In this document: piece by piece, positions 41,711 through 50,943 of the stretch
Layout: each line of letters opens with the position of its first letter
Numbering within the stretch: position 1 is the first letter of the stretch
Assembly: GCA_905221605.1 (NCBI GenBank)
Contig: CAJNDS010002535.1
Coordinates: forward strand, 646,001 to 710,000
Reading direction: 5' to 3'
Source of the DNA: Symbiodinium natans
Lineage: Eukaryota; Sar; Dinophyceae; Suessiales; Symbiodiniaceae
Length of the DNA stretch: 64,000 bases
Translations under genes and position numbers: made by a program
Notes under the pieces: generated by a model
Databases searched by the model: none
What the model was told of the DNA's origin: nothing
What the model saw: the letters and a program-made list of their open reading frames with translations, nothing else

Positions 41711-41827
41711 CTTGGAAGCCCTTTTTTGACTTGGCAAGTCGGGTTGTTATAAGGGTTGGTTATGGGGAGTGTCATAAGGTTTCTAGAGGACTCGATGTAG
41801 ACTTACTAAGTCAAAAGAGCTTCCAAG
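41711..41827. mobile_element. 117-bp MITE with TA target duplication
   Basis: The left end CTTGGAAGC...CTTTTTTGACTT and right end AAGTCAAAAGAGCTTCCAAG form an imperfect inverted repeat of about 30 bp. TA flanks both sides (41709-41710, 41828-41829), the signature of Tc1/mariner-type MITEs. No coding capacity. Terminal CTTGGA is shared with the MITE at 51898-52041. It lies just before a candidate exon, and its flanking TA plus the next G gives the AG used there. Confidence 0.8.
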
Positions 41828-41830
41828 TAG

Positions 41831-42021
41831 CGGCCCGAGCTGAGGTTTCGACCCTGCCAGAGGCCAGAAGGCCCAGAAGGCTCTGCCATCCGCCAGCATT
41901 CGATGGAGACACCAACTGGGCCGCCAAGGCCCTGGGCGCCTTGGCTGAAAAAAACTCGAACTTCTCCCCAAACCAGCCCCGTTTGTTGAGGCACACTTTT
42001 CACACTTCGGTTTCTGCCTGA
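41831..42021 (+). CDS. candidate terminal exon directly after a MITE
   Basis: Starts after CCAAGTAG and ends TGA at 42019-42021. It reads ARAEVSTLPEARRP, then FDGDTNWAAKALGALAEKNS and RLLRHTFHTSVSA. The frame continues leftwards through the MITE by chance. A block before the MITE (QQEDVVPAFSKLQHLP, 41645-41695) may be the preceding exon. No family recognised. Confidence 0.4.
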
Positions 42022-42699
42022 AGTTAATTAAAGCCCCATTGCGAGTTTGAGGCACGCCGGCCATGCCGGACAGCTGGCGACAGATTCCAGCTTGCTTGGG
42101 AGCGTTTCGCCGAGCAGAGACGCATTGAACAGAATACCGAAGCCGCTTGCGCACGCGGGGGCATTGGGGGCATTTGCTTTGCCTGCTTGCCTGCCGTTTC
42201 AGCCATGTGCTGGCCCAGGGATTTGCGGTCCTTCCGGTTTTTTCGCCTTCCGAAATTTACAAAAGTCCAAATACCTAAATGAGCCCAACCCCTCCATTCT
42301 GTTCAGCAACTCTTGCCGTCTTGCCTTGCTGCCACAACGCCGTGCCCTCGCACCTGCTTCCCCAGCAGCCCACAACGAGCCGGAGAATCGCCTCCCTTGT
42401 GGGTCACACTGAGTGCCCGGCGCCGCGTGCGCCATTATGTGTGTCGCTGAAGCAGGGTTCGTCATGTGCGGCGACACGTGGCACGCTGCAAAAGCCTTCC
42501 GCATTCTCCAATACCCGTTTACTCTACATATCTTAATTTTTTCGTCCCCTTTCCGCAAACCTCCTGTAAAAACCCCCTTGTAAGGCGGACTGGTCCTTGA
42601 AAGTGAGTCCGAAGCATGTGAGCTTCAACGGTGTCAGGGGCCTTCCCACGTTTTTCAATAGGAGCTGCTGAGCGCAACGCTTGCGGCAACTGAGCTTTC

Positions 42700-42719
42700 T
42701 TTAGGGTTTAGGGTTTTAA
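42700..42719. repeat. short TTTAGGG array
   Basis: Two and a half units, G-rich on +. Confidence 0.75.
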
Positions 42720-42772
42720 GCTTGGCATGTCCCTCTCGCATTCATGGCATGCTTTGGTCCGTGCAGCTGTAG

Positions 42773-42937
42773 CTGGAGGCAGCGTCTGCTGCAATCAGTT
42801 CAGCTACGGTGCAAGATGCCTTCCCTGAGGTCCAGGAAGCGCGCATTCTACGTGAGTCTATGAAGGCACGTAAAAATCACGTGAGGCACATTGCAGATGC
42901 AAAGCCGCCTAAAGAAGTAGTGCTGAAGACGGCGTGA
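42773..42937 (+). CDS. candidate terminal exon, function unknown
   Basis: Begins after GCTGTAG and runs 54 codons to TGA at 42935-42937: LEAASAAISSATVQDAF, then EARILRESMKARKNHVRHI and PPKEVVLKTA. Helical and charged, with good coding composition. Upstream exons unknown. Confidence 0.4.
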   Translation: MEAASAAISSATVQDAFPEVQEARILRESMKARKNHVRHIADAKPPKEVVLKTA

Positions 42938-45900
42938 CATGACCTAGAAGTTCGAGCTCAGATGCAGCAAGAAACCCTTGTGCAGAGGCCGAGGCAATGT
43001 CGCATGCCAGCACCGTCATAGGGTCACAGGGTCACATGTTTGTCTTCTGCAGTTCCGTCTCCCCATTCCGGAGCCTTCAGTCCCGGCAACCGTGTTGTTT
43101 GAGCTGAGCCTTGCATCTTGCAACCTTGCGGCGCTGATCCTGCTCGGCCGAGCTCGCGCCGCCTCCGCATTCGGCTCGCACTGGCACCGGGGGCCCCGCG
43201 CGGAGCGGGCGTGAGCTGCGGCGTGAGCTGCGGCGTGAGCTGCGGCCGGCGCTGCGACGTGAGCCCCGTGCGCGGCCGCGCTCGCTGCCGCGCCGCGTGC
43301 TCCGCATGCTCCGCAGCGGGGCCCTGTGCCAGCGACCGCAGCCTCTTGTATTCCAGTGCCTCCCGTCTGCTTCGCTCTGCTTCTGGGGTGCTTGGCCCCA
43401 CGGTGCAAGGGGCTTGCCCCAGTTGCTGGGTTCGGTTCTGTTCGGAGTGGACCGTGCTCGATGCTGTCAAGGCACCTCGGCTGCCAAAGTCAGCGAAGGA
43501 TGTCGGGGACGCGGGAATATGCCGGAGACCCGGCCGGAGCCAGTGAAAGACGTTGCAGCAGTTGGTGAGGTGGCAAGATGATTGCGAGCGGCCAACAGCG
43601 CAGTGAGGAGGCGAAGCTGCAGCCGCCTGGCGTGTGAGGCGTGGTTGTGGTTGGATGTGGTTGGATGTGTTTTTTGGGGCCTCTTTGTGGCTCTCTTGTG
43701 TGATATCTTTGACGAGGCCTCTCACGGGTGTTCATCTTTGTGCTTCGGAGTGCAAGTCTCAGGTCCATGCTGATGCCCGTCCAAGCACAGCCTGCCCTTG
43801 CTGCCATCCGGTGCCTGGGCTTCTGGGAAACAGGGGGGCGGGGGGAGACTCTTTCGGTATCTTGCAGTGATAGGGGGTTCCTACTCGAAACGCTCCTTCG
43901 GTTCCTTTTTGCTTCGAGGTGAGCCACCGGTGATCCACCCATTCGCCACGTTGGTGTGGGTGACAGGTGCAGAATCATGTCTGGAGGCCCGGGCTGGGAG
44001 CCGAGGTCGGAGTAGAGGGTCAGGGAGTAGAGGGTCAGGGCGGTTAGGGCCCTAAAGTAGGGCCCTAAAGTAGGACCCCAAGTAGTAGGATTCCCTGACA
44101 CAATAAGGGCCTCCATTGTGGTACCCCTACTTTCGTAAACCCCCCATGTCGAGAGGTTCTTTTGCCGGTTGCCTCTGAGCCGACCTCCGTGAGCTTTGAA
44201 GTGGCTCAGAGGTGGCCAGGACGCTTTGTGGGGAGGAGAAGGGAGAGACCGTGAGGAACATGGCGTAGGTTTCTGACACGGGTCTACTCAGGTCCTCCTT
44301 AAAAGCATCCTGAGCTTTGGCGCCAGCTTCGCATAGCCTCGCTGCTGGGTGCTGCTTCGCTGCTGGGTGCTGCGTACCGACCCCACACGTGCACCGTGCC
44401 CTGCGGTCGGGACGAAGATGCCGCCATCATCTCGATGAGGTAAGTCTCGATGAAGAACAGCCCTCCGTGCTAGGCTCCCTTGTTTTCTCCGTGAACCTCT
44501 TGAACACCTATCTCCTGCCGTGCGGCTTGGTTGGAGAGTTCACACTTTGTAGTGCGCTTCGGCAAAGGATTGATTCAAAAACTCTGAAATTTCTGACGCA
44601 CCCCCCCCCTTCTTAACGACCCTTTGAAACCTTCCACGCTGTCTCTGTCTTAAGGGTTCTTTTTTAAGGGTTCCGGTCTCCCAGCTTTCCTGACTCCGGG
44701 CATCGATGCGGCTCTCGCGGCTCAGCTGAGAGTGGAGTGAGGGCGGCGGAGTTCTCGAGACCTCTCTGAGAGAGTCTCTCTCTGCGAAGAGAGAGAGCCG
44801 AGAGGCAACGAAGGCAGGGAGGCACTGACATTCCCCCCCCGTTCTTTATAGCCACGTAAGGCACCTGCAGGACACCTGACCTGGGCCCAAGCGGAGCCTC
44901 GCGCGCTTCGCACTCGATGGTCTTGGCAAGTCAGCTGCGAGTCTGAGCACTAACACCAGCACCAAAGAGCCTGAAAGCTCTTGGGCTCAATTGTGGGGAG
45001 CCCTTCAGAGATGCCCCAATTCTCGAATTCTGGTACCTCCTTTTTGTTAAAAATGAGGCCCTCAACTTCCGAATGCCCCTAAGCCGACCGGGTGTTCCCC
45101 TGTCCCCTTGGCAGAGCCTGGGTCAAAATTTAGGATGCGGGCACCCGCTAAGCGAGAGATCTCCTCTCTGGCTCAGCCAAAAAGCGCTCGACCGATGCCC
45201 ACTGGTGCAATTCCCGCCGGCGAGCGCGCAGAGCTTGTCGTGGTGCAGCTCCTGCTGGTGCAAGGCAACAGCCTCTGGTGCCGATCTTTGTGGTAGCTCA
45301 AGCGGAGGGGTGCTCCAGGTGAACAGCAACCGGAAAACGGTTAGGGAACGGTTCGTGTTCCGCATTGTTCCGCATCTGTAAGCATTGCTCCAACTCCTCG
45401 GGTGCTGGATGGCTGAAGAGTGAGCACATGGGAGCAGCGATTTGAGCATGAACCATGTCCGGCTCCCCCTTGATGCACCCTTCACATCCTTCAGCACCTC
45501 CAGTTTGAAAGGCTTTGCAGCGCTTTGCCCAGCCCAGAAATCTCCGAAACTTCCACGTCCATCCCGAGCAGAACATAGCAGAACCCTAGTCCGCCTTCTC
45601 CCGTCGAGACAGCGTGGAGTTGGCTAGTGCGCGTCGTGCATGGACGGACACTGTCCAGTGCATCTGACATCAGCCACTACTGAGGCTGGAGAAGCTGCGC
45701 CGCCGCCGGCCCGCAAAGGCGACGCCTGCTGCCCGGAGACGGCGCCGACGCCTCCAGCGTTGCACATCGCAGGAGCTGACCAGGAGTCGGTGTTCACTGT
45801 CCAACCTTGATACAAAATGCAAGCCTGCACAATGTGCTATTGTGCAAGTCGCCCATGGCGATCTATGAAGCAACACTTACTCCGCAGGTTCTGACCACCC

Positions 45901-46946
45901 TCATGGCACTGCATGGTGCCAGAGCCATTCTGGACTCTTCAACTTCTCAGCGCCCCTTTTCATTGGACCTTTGGATGTTCTGAGTTCGCGCGAAACCCCT
46001 CACGTGCGCCGCACTCTATAAGACAGGAAGGCCATGAAGAAGAAGAAGAAGCACCATGGGAAGATCCTTTCCATGAATGCCCACACCGTTGGGATGTTCG
46101 CCGCCCGCAGGCTTTCAGCGCATCTCGCAGAAAAAGGAGCTCTTTGTGGTACTTTACTGTAACTTTAGATCCTTACCTTTTTTGGGTTTATTGGGTTTCT
46201 CATTAAGGCAGCTACAAGTTTAATTTATAGCTGCCCTCCAGAGTGCAGCCAAGTCAAGTGCTCTCGGTGCAGAGAGCACTTCGAAGTGCAAGTGGACGTC
46301 AGGGGAATGAGGGGAGTGAGCTTTTTTCAAACACCCACGAGCCCTTTGAACCTCTCAACTCCACGGAATAGAGACATGTATGTACATATTCACGTCACCT
46401 CGAGAGCTACTAAACTTGTCCGTAAAGTCCCGCATGCTCTTGGCCTTCAGAGCTTAGATGCAGTTAGACACGGTGCAGTGACATGTCAGAGCTCACGCCC
46501 TCAAGAGTGCTTCGCGCCATCTTTGCGGCTAGGCAGCCAGCACGCACTGAAGCGAATGTAGGAATGAGTGGGTTTAGTGTTTAACGAACGCAAGATCTGG
46601 ATTGTGAGACTTCCGTGCCACGCGCAAAGAAAGATCGGGCGCCAGCCATGCCGCTTGTGGAGGTGGGTGCCTTTGGGTGCTGCTGTGGAACTTCCTCATG
46701 CTCCACAGAAAAGGGATTGGTTCAAGTTCAAGCGATTTCGAGCGTGACGTTGTGCCACACAGCCGACTGTCATTGTCTGCGCTTGTGTTTTATACATACG
46801 CGTACATATATATATATATGTATATAAAACTGCGCAGTGCATAGTATGATGGGTGACACATAAATATATACACACATATGTCTTGTCATGGCACAGACTT
46901 CGTCATCTTCATGCATGTACATACAGGTGTCTTGTTATTCGCGCAC
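42938..46946. other. gene-poor stretch with minor repeats
   Basis: No gene that I can support. 43209-43246 is a triple 12-bp repeat (GCGTGAGCTGCG). 44000-44080 has short AGAGGGTCAGGG and CCCTAAAGTAGGG duplications. 46800-46825 is a TA-rich microsatellite. Long frames at 43.0-43.7 kb are open on both strands because of GC content. Confidence 0.4.
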
Positions 46947-47075
46947 ATGGCGAGCATCCTGAGAAGCGCAAAGGTCTTTGCGAAGGAGGACGCCTTGCCG
47001 AAGATCCCGGCCGCCGAGTTCTGCCACTTCTTGCAAGAGCACTTCAAGGCGTGGGCCCGAAGCCCTGAATTTAGG
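46947..47075 (+). CDS. candidate first exon ending at a G-rich array
   Basis: ATG at 46947; 43 codons: MASILRSAKVFAKEDALPKI, then EFCHFLQEHFKAWARSPEFR, ending at GT at 47076 inside the TTTAGGG array (47070-47092), phase 0. An AG (TACATACAG|G) lies 21 bases before the ATG, a possible trans-splice acceptor. No family recognised. Following exon candidates are at 47125-47230, 47689-47784 and 48173-48299; the joins are not all resolved. Confidence 0.45.
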
Positions 47076-47371
47076 GTTTAGGGTTTAGGGTTCTAAAACC
47101 CCGAAAGCCCCTAAAGCCCCCCATAAGCCCCCTCAGAGAAGTTGTGCCAAGGTGGAGCCAGGAGTTGTGCAGGTGATGATGACCAGTGTCAAGGACCACC
47201 CTTGGCAATCATGGCAAAGGGGCACACCGGTTCCCCATAGCTCGTCTGGGTTGAGGATTTAGGGTTTGGGGTTCAGGGTTTAGGGGTTTAGGCGTTTAGG
47301 GGTTTAGGGTTTGGGGTTTAGGTTTAGGGTTTAGGGTTTAGGGTTGAGGATTTAGGGTTTGGGGTTTAGGG
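47070..47371. repeat. G-rich telomere-like arrays around a short open block
   Basis: TTTAGGG units at 47070-47092 and a longer degenerate set at 47257-47371 (TTTGGGG, TTCAGGG, TTTAGGGG). Between them, 47125-47230 holds an open + block in phase 0 (VVQVMMTSVKDHPWQSWQ) that could be an exon, starting at one of three AG sites in the same frame. Confidence 0.8.
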
Positions 47372-47596
47372 TTTTTCTTCCTTTCCTCGCTATGTAGGTT
47401 TCTCTGTTTCTCTGCTGCGAGTGCACATTCGATACACATGAGTGAGAAGAAGAACCACAAGACTAGCAACAAGAAGAGCACTAAGAAAGAGGAAGAAGAA
47501 TCAGAAGAATAAGAAGAACAGTAAGAATCGGAAATGAGAGACGAAGAACAAGAAGCATCCACGAGCAACAGGGAATCTCCTGGTCCCTCTCTCGGG

Positions 47597-47601
47597 AAAC
47601 C

Positions 47602-47633
<32 letters not shown>

Positions 47634-47687
47634 ACCCTAAACCCAAAACCCTAAACCCTAAACCCGAAACCCTAAACCCTCAACCCA
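47597..47687. repeat. CCCTCAA then CCCTAAA array ending at a 3' splice site
   Basis: Six CCCTCAA-type units followed by CCCTAAA variants, ending CAACCCAG. The exon at 47689 starts at once. Confidence 0.9.
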
Positions 47688-47688
47688 G

Positions 47689-47784
47689 GACTTGGCCCCA
47701 GAGCCGGTCTACATCTCCGTCCGCGCCAAGGGAACGCCGCCGCGCCGCGAGAAGGTCGACGAGCTCCTGGCAGGAGCTTCCTGG
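47689..47784 (+). CDS. candidate internal exon flanked by C-rich and G-rich arrays
   Basis: Exactly 32 codons between CCCAG|GAC and TGG|GTTTAGGG: DLAPEPVYISVRAKG, then RREKVDELLAGASW. The C-rich array ends at its 5' splice junction and the G-rich array (47785-47822) begins at its donor. A clear example of the array-exon-array pattern. A second open frame exists but is Arg/Ser-rich and less protein-like. Confidence 0.5.
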
Positions 47785-47822
47785 GTTTAGGGTTTAGGGT
47801 TTAGGGTTTAGGGTTTAGGGTT
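47785..47822. repeat. TTTAGGG array starting at an exon edge
   Basis: Five units, G-rich on +; the first GT is the proposed donor. The following sequence 47823-47945 is T/G-rich with a TC microsatellite. Confidence 0.9.
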
Positions 47823-48047
47823 GCTGTTGAAGGGGTGAGAGGGCTCTCTCTCTCTCTCTTTCTTTTTTGGGGGGGGAGTCTGTCGTGGGGTTTTCTTAGG
47901 GTTTCCTTGGGTTTTGGGGATCTTGGGTTTTTGTTTGGGTTGCGCATGAGCTTCAAACGTGTCGCTGCCAATCTCATCTTTAGCAAGGTCGCCTTGCCGG
48001 CTTCGGCGCAGCACATCCCCGTCCAAACCTTAAAGTTTCCCCAACGC

Positions 48048-48170
48048 CCAAAGCCCTAAACCCTAAAACCTTAAAGCCCTCAACTCTGCACTCTAAACCC
48101 TAAAACCCTAAAACCCTAAACCCTAAAACCCTAAACCCAAAAAACCCTAAACCCTAAAACCCTAAACCCC
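48048..48170. repeat. CCCTAAA array with extra-A variants
   Basis: C-rich on +, many CCCTAAAA units, ending CCCCAG at the next exon. An open block before it (47945-48030, KRVAANLIFSKVALPASAQ) may be another exon. Confidence 0.9.
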
Positions 48171-48172
48171 AG

Positions 48173-48299
48173 TCCGCGAATGCAAAAAGGCATCGGTCGG
48201 TGGCTGGCCGGACGCGGCCTGCAAACGGGCAAGGTGCGCATTGAGCTCTTCGAGCCTTCGCAGCAAGCTGTCCACGCCTGGCGGCAGTCGAAGTTGTGA
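48173..48299 (+). CDS. candidate terminal exon after a C-rich array
   Basis: Starts after CCCCAG; open to TGA at 48297-48299. It reads MQKGIGRWLAGRGLQTGKVR, then IELFEPSQQAVHAWRQSKL. Strong coding look. It probably ends the gene that begins near 46947, but the intermediate junction phases are not resolved. No family recognised. Confidence 0.5.
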
Positions 48300-48702
48300 C
48301 ATGTTTTTTTGGTTAGGACAGGCTCAGTGAGCCAGCGCAGGCCCTTCTTGAGGGACGTTCAGACTCCGGCAGACAGCGCAGCAGTGTTCGGCACCCTCCG
48401 TTGTTGAGTGTTGTGGCCATGTTGTGGCTTGAGGGGCCTGCGCTTAGGAAGCCCGGATTTTGAGAGGCCACTCGCTTGCACCTTTGGAAAAAAGGTGCCC
48501 CCGCTGTCATCCAGGGATGTCGATTCCTCAAGGTCTGAGGCGCCTAAATCGGCGTCTCTCAGAAGCCTTTGTCGCCGAGGCAAAGCTCGGCATAGCAGAC
48601 TTTTGATTCTCGTGGTTTTGCACCTACTGCTGCCGTTTACCATGGCTTGCACGAAATGTTCACAACTGTGCTTCGAAACCGAGCGGCTACAAGTGGGAGT
48701 GG
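48300..48702. other. no gene called
   Basis: Intergenic-looking. A short + frame at 48600-48707 with a Cys pair (ACTKCSQLC) is too weak to call. Confidence 0.4.
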
Positions 48703-48869
48703 CCTAAACCCCAACCCTTAAGCCCGAAGCCCTAAACCCTAAAGCCTAAACCCTAAACCCTACACCCTAAACCCTAAACCCTAAGCCCTGAGCCCTAAGC
48801 CCTAAACCCTAAACCCTGACACCCTAAAACCCTAAACCCTGAACCCTAAACACTAAACCCTAAACCCAA
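48703..48869. repeat. degenerate CCCTAAA array
   Basis: About 22 units, C-rich on +, with CCCTGAG, CCCTACA and CACTAAA variants. Confidence 0.9.
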
Positions 48870-49311
48870 AAACATACCCAAGAAAAACCAAAAAACATAC
48901 CCAACAACACCTGGCTCCCTTCAGCCCGAACTTTGAACCGGGCTTTAGCTATGTGAGCCGACTGCAGTCTAGTGAGCCAATGTAGCAAGAAGCGGCTCAT
49001 CACCGGTGTCATGTGCCACACTTAGCGCCTTCCTGGGCTCCTTGTCAGCTGTCAGTAGAAGATGCATTGAGAGGCCATGGAACAGCAGAAAGCACACGAA
49101 GAAGTTTCCCAGCCGGCTTACACAGAGTTCGGTTGCTACTTATTGCGAACTTAGTTAGATCTAGGAAGTCAATTTTGGACCTTGGACCTTTCTTTGAGGG
49201 TCCATTCCCTGCGGCGAAAGCCCCGTGTAACATCGTTTTAGAAACACCTTGCGGTCGTTCATCTTCCTCAGCCCAACCCAGAGACCCCTCCCCTAAGCAG
49301 TATGCCCTACA

Positions 49312-49363
49312 GGGTTTAGGGTTTAGGGTTTAGGGTTTAGGGTTTAGGGTTTAGGGTTTAGGG
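49312..49363. repeat. TTTAGGG array, 7 units
   Basis: G-rich on +, perfect. Confidence 0.95.
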
Positions 49364-49499
49364 ATCATAGCAGGATCCCTGTTGCAACTTAGGGGTTTAT
49401 CGGGGCGCAGGAAAGGCGCCCCCACCACTTTTAGGGGCTGCGTGAGACCACGCCTTCGGGTGCCCTCCCGCGCGGAGCCCCAGAGGTTTGAAGAGCCAG

Positions 49500-49560
49500 A
49501 ACCCTAAACCCTAAACCCTGAACCCTGAACCCTAAAGCCTAAACCCTAAACCCTAAACCC
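49500..49560. repeat. CCCTAAA array, 8-9 units
   Basis: C-rich on +, ending AAACCCAG; 30 bases later a G-rich motif (GGGTTTAGG) follows, so a micro-exon is possible but unproven. Confidence 0.9.
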
Positions 49561-49597
49561 AGAGATGGCGTGCTCAGTGGTTTGTGGGGGTTTAGGT

Positions 49598-49699
49598 TGG
49601 GATGTTCCCCCTTATACTCACATTCCTTAGTGGGGATATATAGTAGGGAGTCTTAGCATCCCTATGAAGGAGTGTTAGTATAAGGGGGAACATTCCCAA
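49598..49699. mobile_element. hairpin MITE inside telomere-like sequence
   Basis: About 102 bp. Left TTGGGATGTTCCCCCTTATA and right TATAAGGGGGAACATTCCCA are inverted copies differing by one inserted base, and the homology continues inward (ACTCCTT / AAGGAGT). It lies between GTTTAGG and GGTTTAGGG, so it split a G-rich array. Confidence 0.75.
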
Positions 49700-49787
49700 G
49701 GTTTAGGGTTTAGGGCTTCCCCAACGTTAGGGGTGTCCCCTGTTCTGGTCTTTTTGTTTGTTTTGTTTTTGTCTTTTTTTGCGTAGC

Positions 49788-49808
49788 GGGGGGGGGGGGG
49801 GGGGGGGG
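49788..49808. repeat. poly-G run of 21
   Basis: Uninterrupted G homopolymer following a T/G-rich stretch; length may be an assembly approximation. Confidence 0.9.
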
Positions 49809-49941
49809 AGGCAAGAAACGGGCGCCATGCGGTCATTCTTGAAGGTATCATGTGGGCACACGCCTTTGTAGGAGACGCCCCACATCCGGCGAGAAGCCAA
49901 AAAAAAAGCTTAAGTCGACCTTCTACGAAAGCCCAAGCGCG

Positions 49942-50040
49942 AAACCCTGAATCCTAAGGTTGGAAACCCTGAATCCTAAGGTTGGAAACCCTGAATCCTA
50001 AGGTTGGAAACCCTGAATCCTAAGGTTGGAAACCCTGAAC
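49942..50040. repeat. 22-bp tandem repeat, 4.5 copies
   Basis: Unit GAAACCCTGAATCCTAAGG plus TTG; perfect copies. It contains CCCTGAA and CCTAAGG, so it probably arose from telomere-like units. Confidence 0.9.
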
Positions 50041-50207
50041 CTTTCAACCCTAACTCAGCACCGGCACCTGCGCGAAGTTTCTCTCGAGGTGTGAATGGAG
50101 GACTCCGAGCAGAGGCATGGGAAACGCGAGGTGCAAGGGGCATGGCTTCTGGTTCAGGGAAGCATCGCTTTGCCCCCGCCCTTGAAACCCTCAAAAGCCT
50201 GTGCAGA

Positions 50208-50930
50208 ACCCTGTGCACAACCCTACAAACCCTACAAACCCTATAGTAAAGCCCTATACAGCGGTCCCAACACCCTCCACAAACCGCAATACACACCGCA
50301 AGTCCGCTGCACGGAAGAGTCCTTCGACCCCTTTGTGGAGCAAGTGCCTCGCGTCCCGGAGTCTTTCAAAGTTCGCGGCCACAGAAGTTACAGATTCACA
50401 GCTATATGCCATTCATTTGACCCACGTGGCCAGCTCCCAAACACTTGTGTGCCAGCATTTGGTTCCCTAGAGAGTTGATCAAATGGAAGGCTGCCCCCTG
50501 CCCGAAACTACGAAGAGCGCGCTTTCAATCAAGCCCCAAACGGGTCACCAAACCCCTACAAACCTTATAAACCCTGCACACCCCGTCAACCCTGTAAACC
50601 CTGCAAATTCTGCAAACTCCATAAATCCTGGAGACTGCTTGAGCCCTTAGAAGCCCCATAAGCAGAGCATAGCAGAGCCCTACAAGCCATAAACCCTCTA
50701 AGCCTTCTCAGCTCTCTAAACCCTGCAAGCCCTAAACGCCTGAAAAGCCCCCTATAAAACCATGTAAGCCCTACTGTACAGACCCTAAACGCCCTAGTGT
50801 CTAAAACCCTTTTTCGCCCAAACCCTATAAACCCTATAAACCCTGCAAAACGTAACAAACCCTATGAACACTATATAAACCCTGTGATAAAACCTCAAGA
50901 GACCCTACAAAACCTCTGTAAAACCCTCCT
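50208..50930. repeat. scattered AAACCCT variants
   Basis: AAACCCTACA, AAACCCTATA and AAACCCTGCA spaced 8-12 bases apart at 50208-50262 and 50546-50930. A + block at 50305-50365 (ESFDPFVEQVPRVPESFK) between them looks coding and may be an exon. Confidence 0.6.
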
Positions 50931-50943
50931 GTCTAGAGCTCAG

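Noticed and set aside
43016-43725. Large Ala/Arg-rich minus ORFs
   Set aside because: Driven by GC content and a 12-bp repeat; no recognisable domain.
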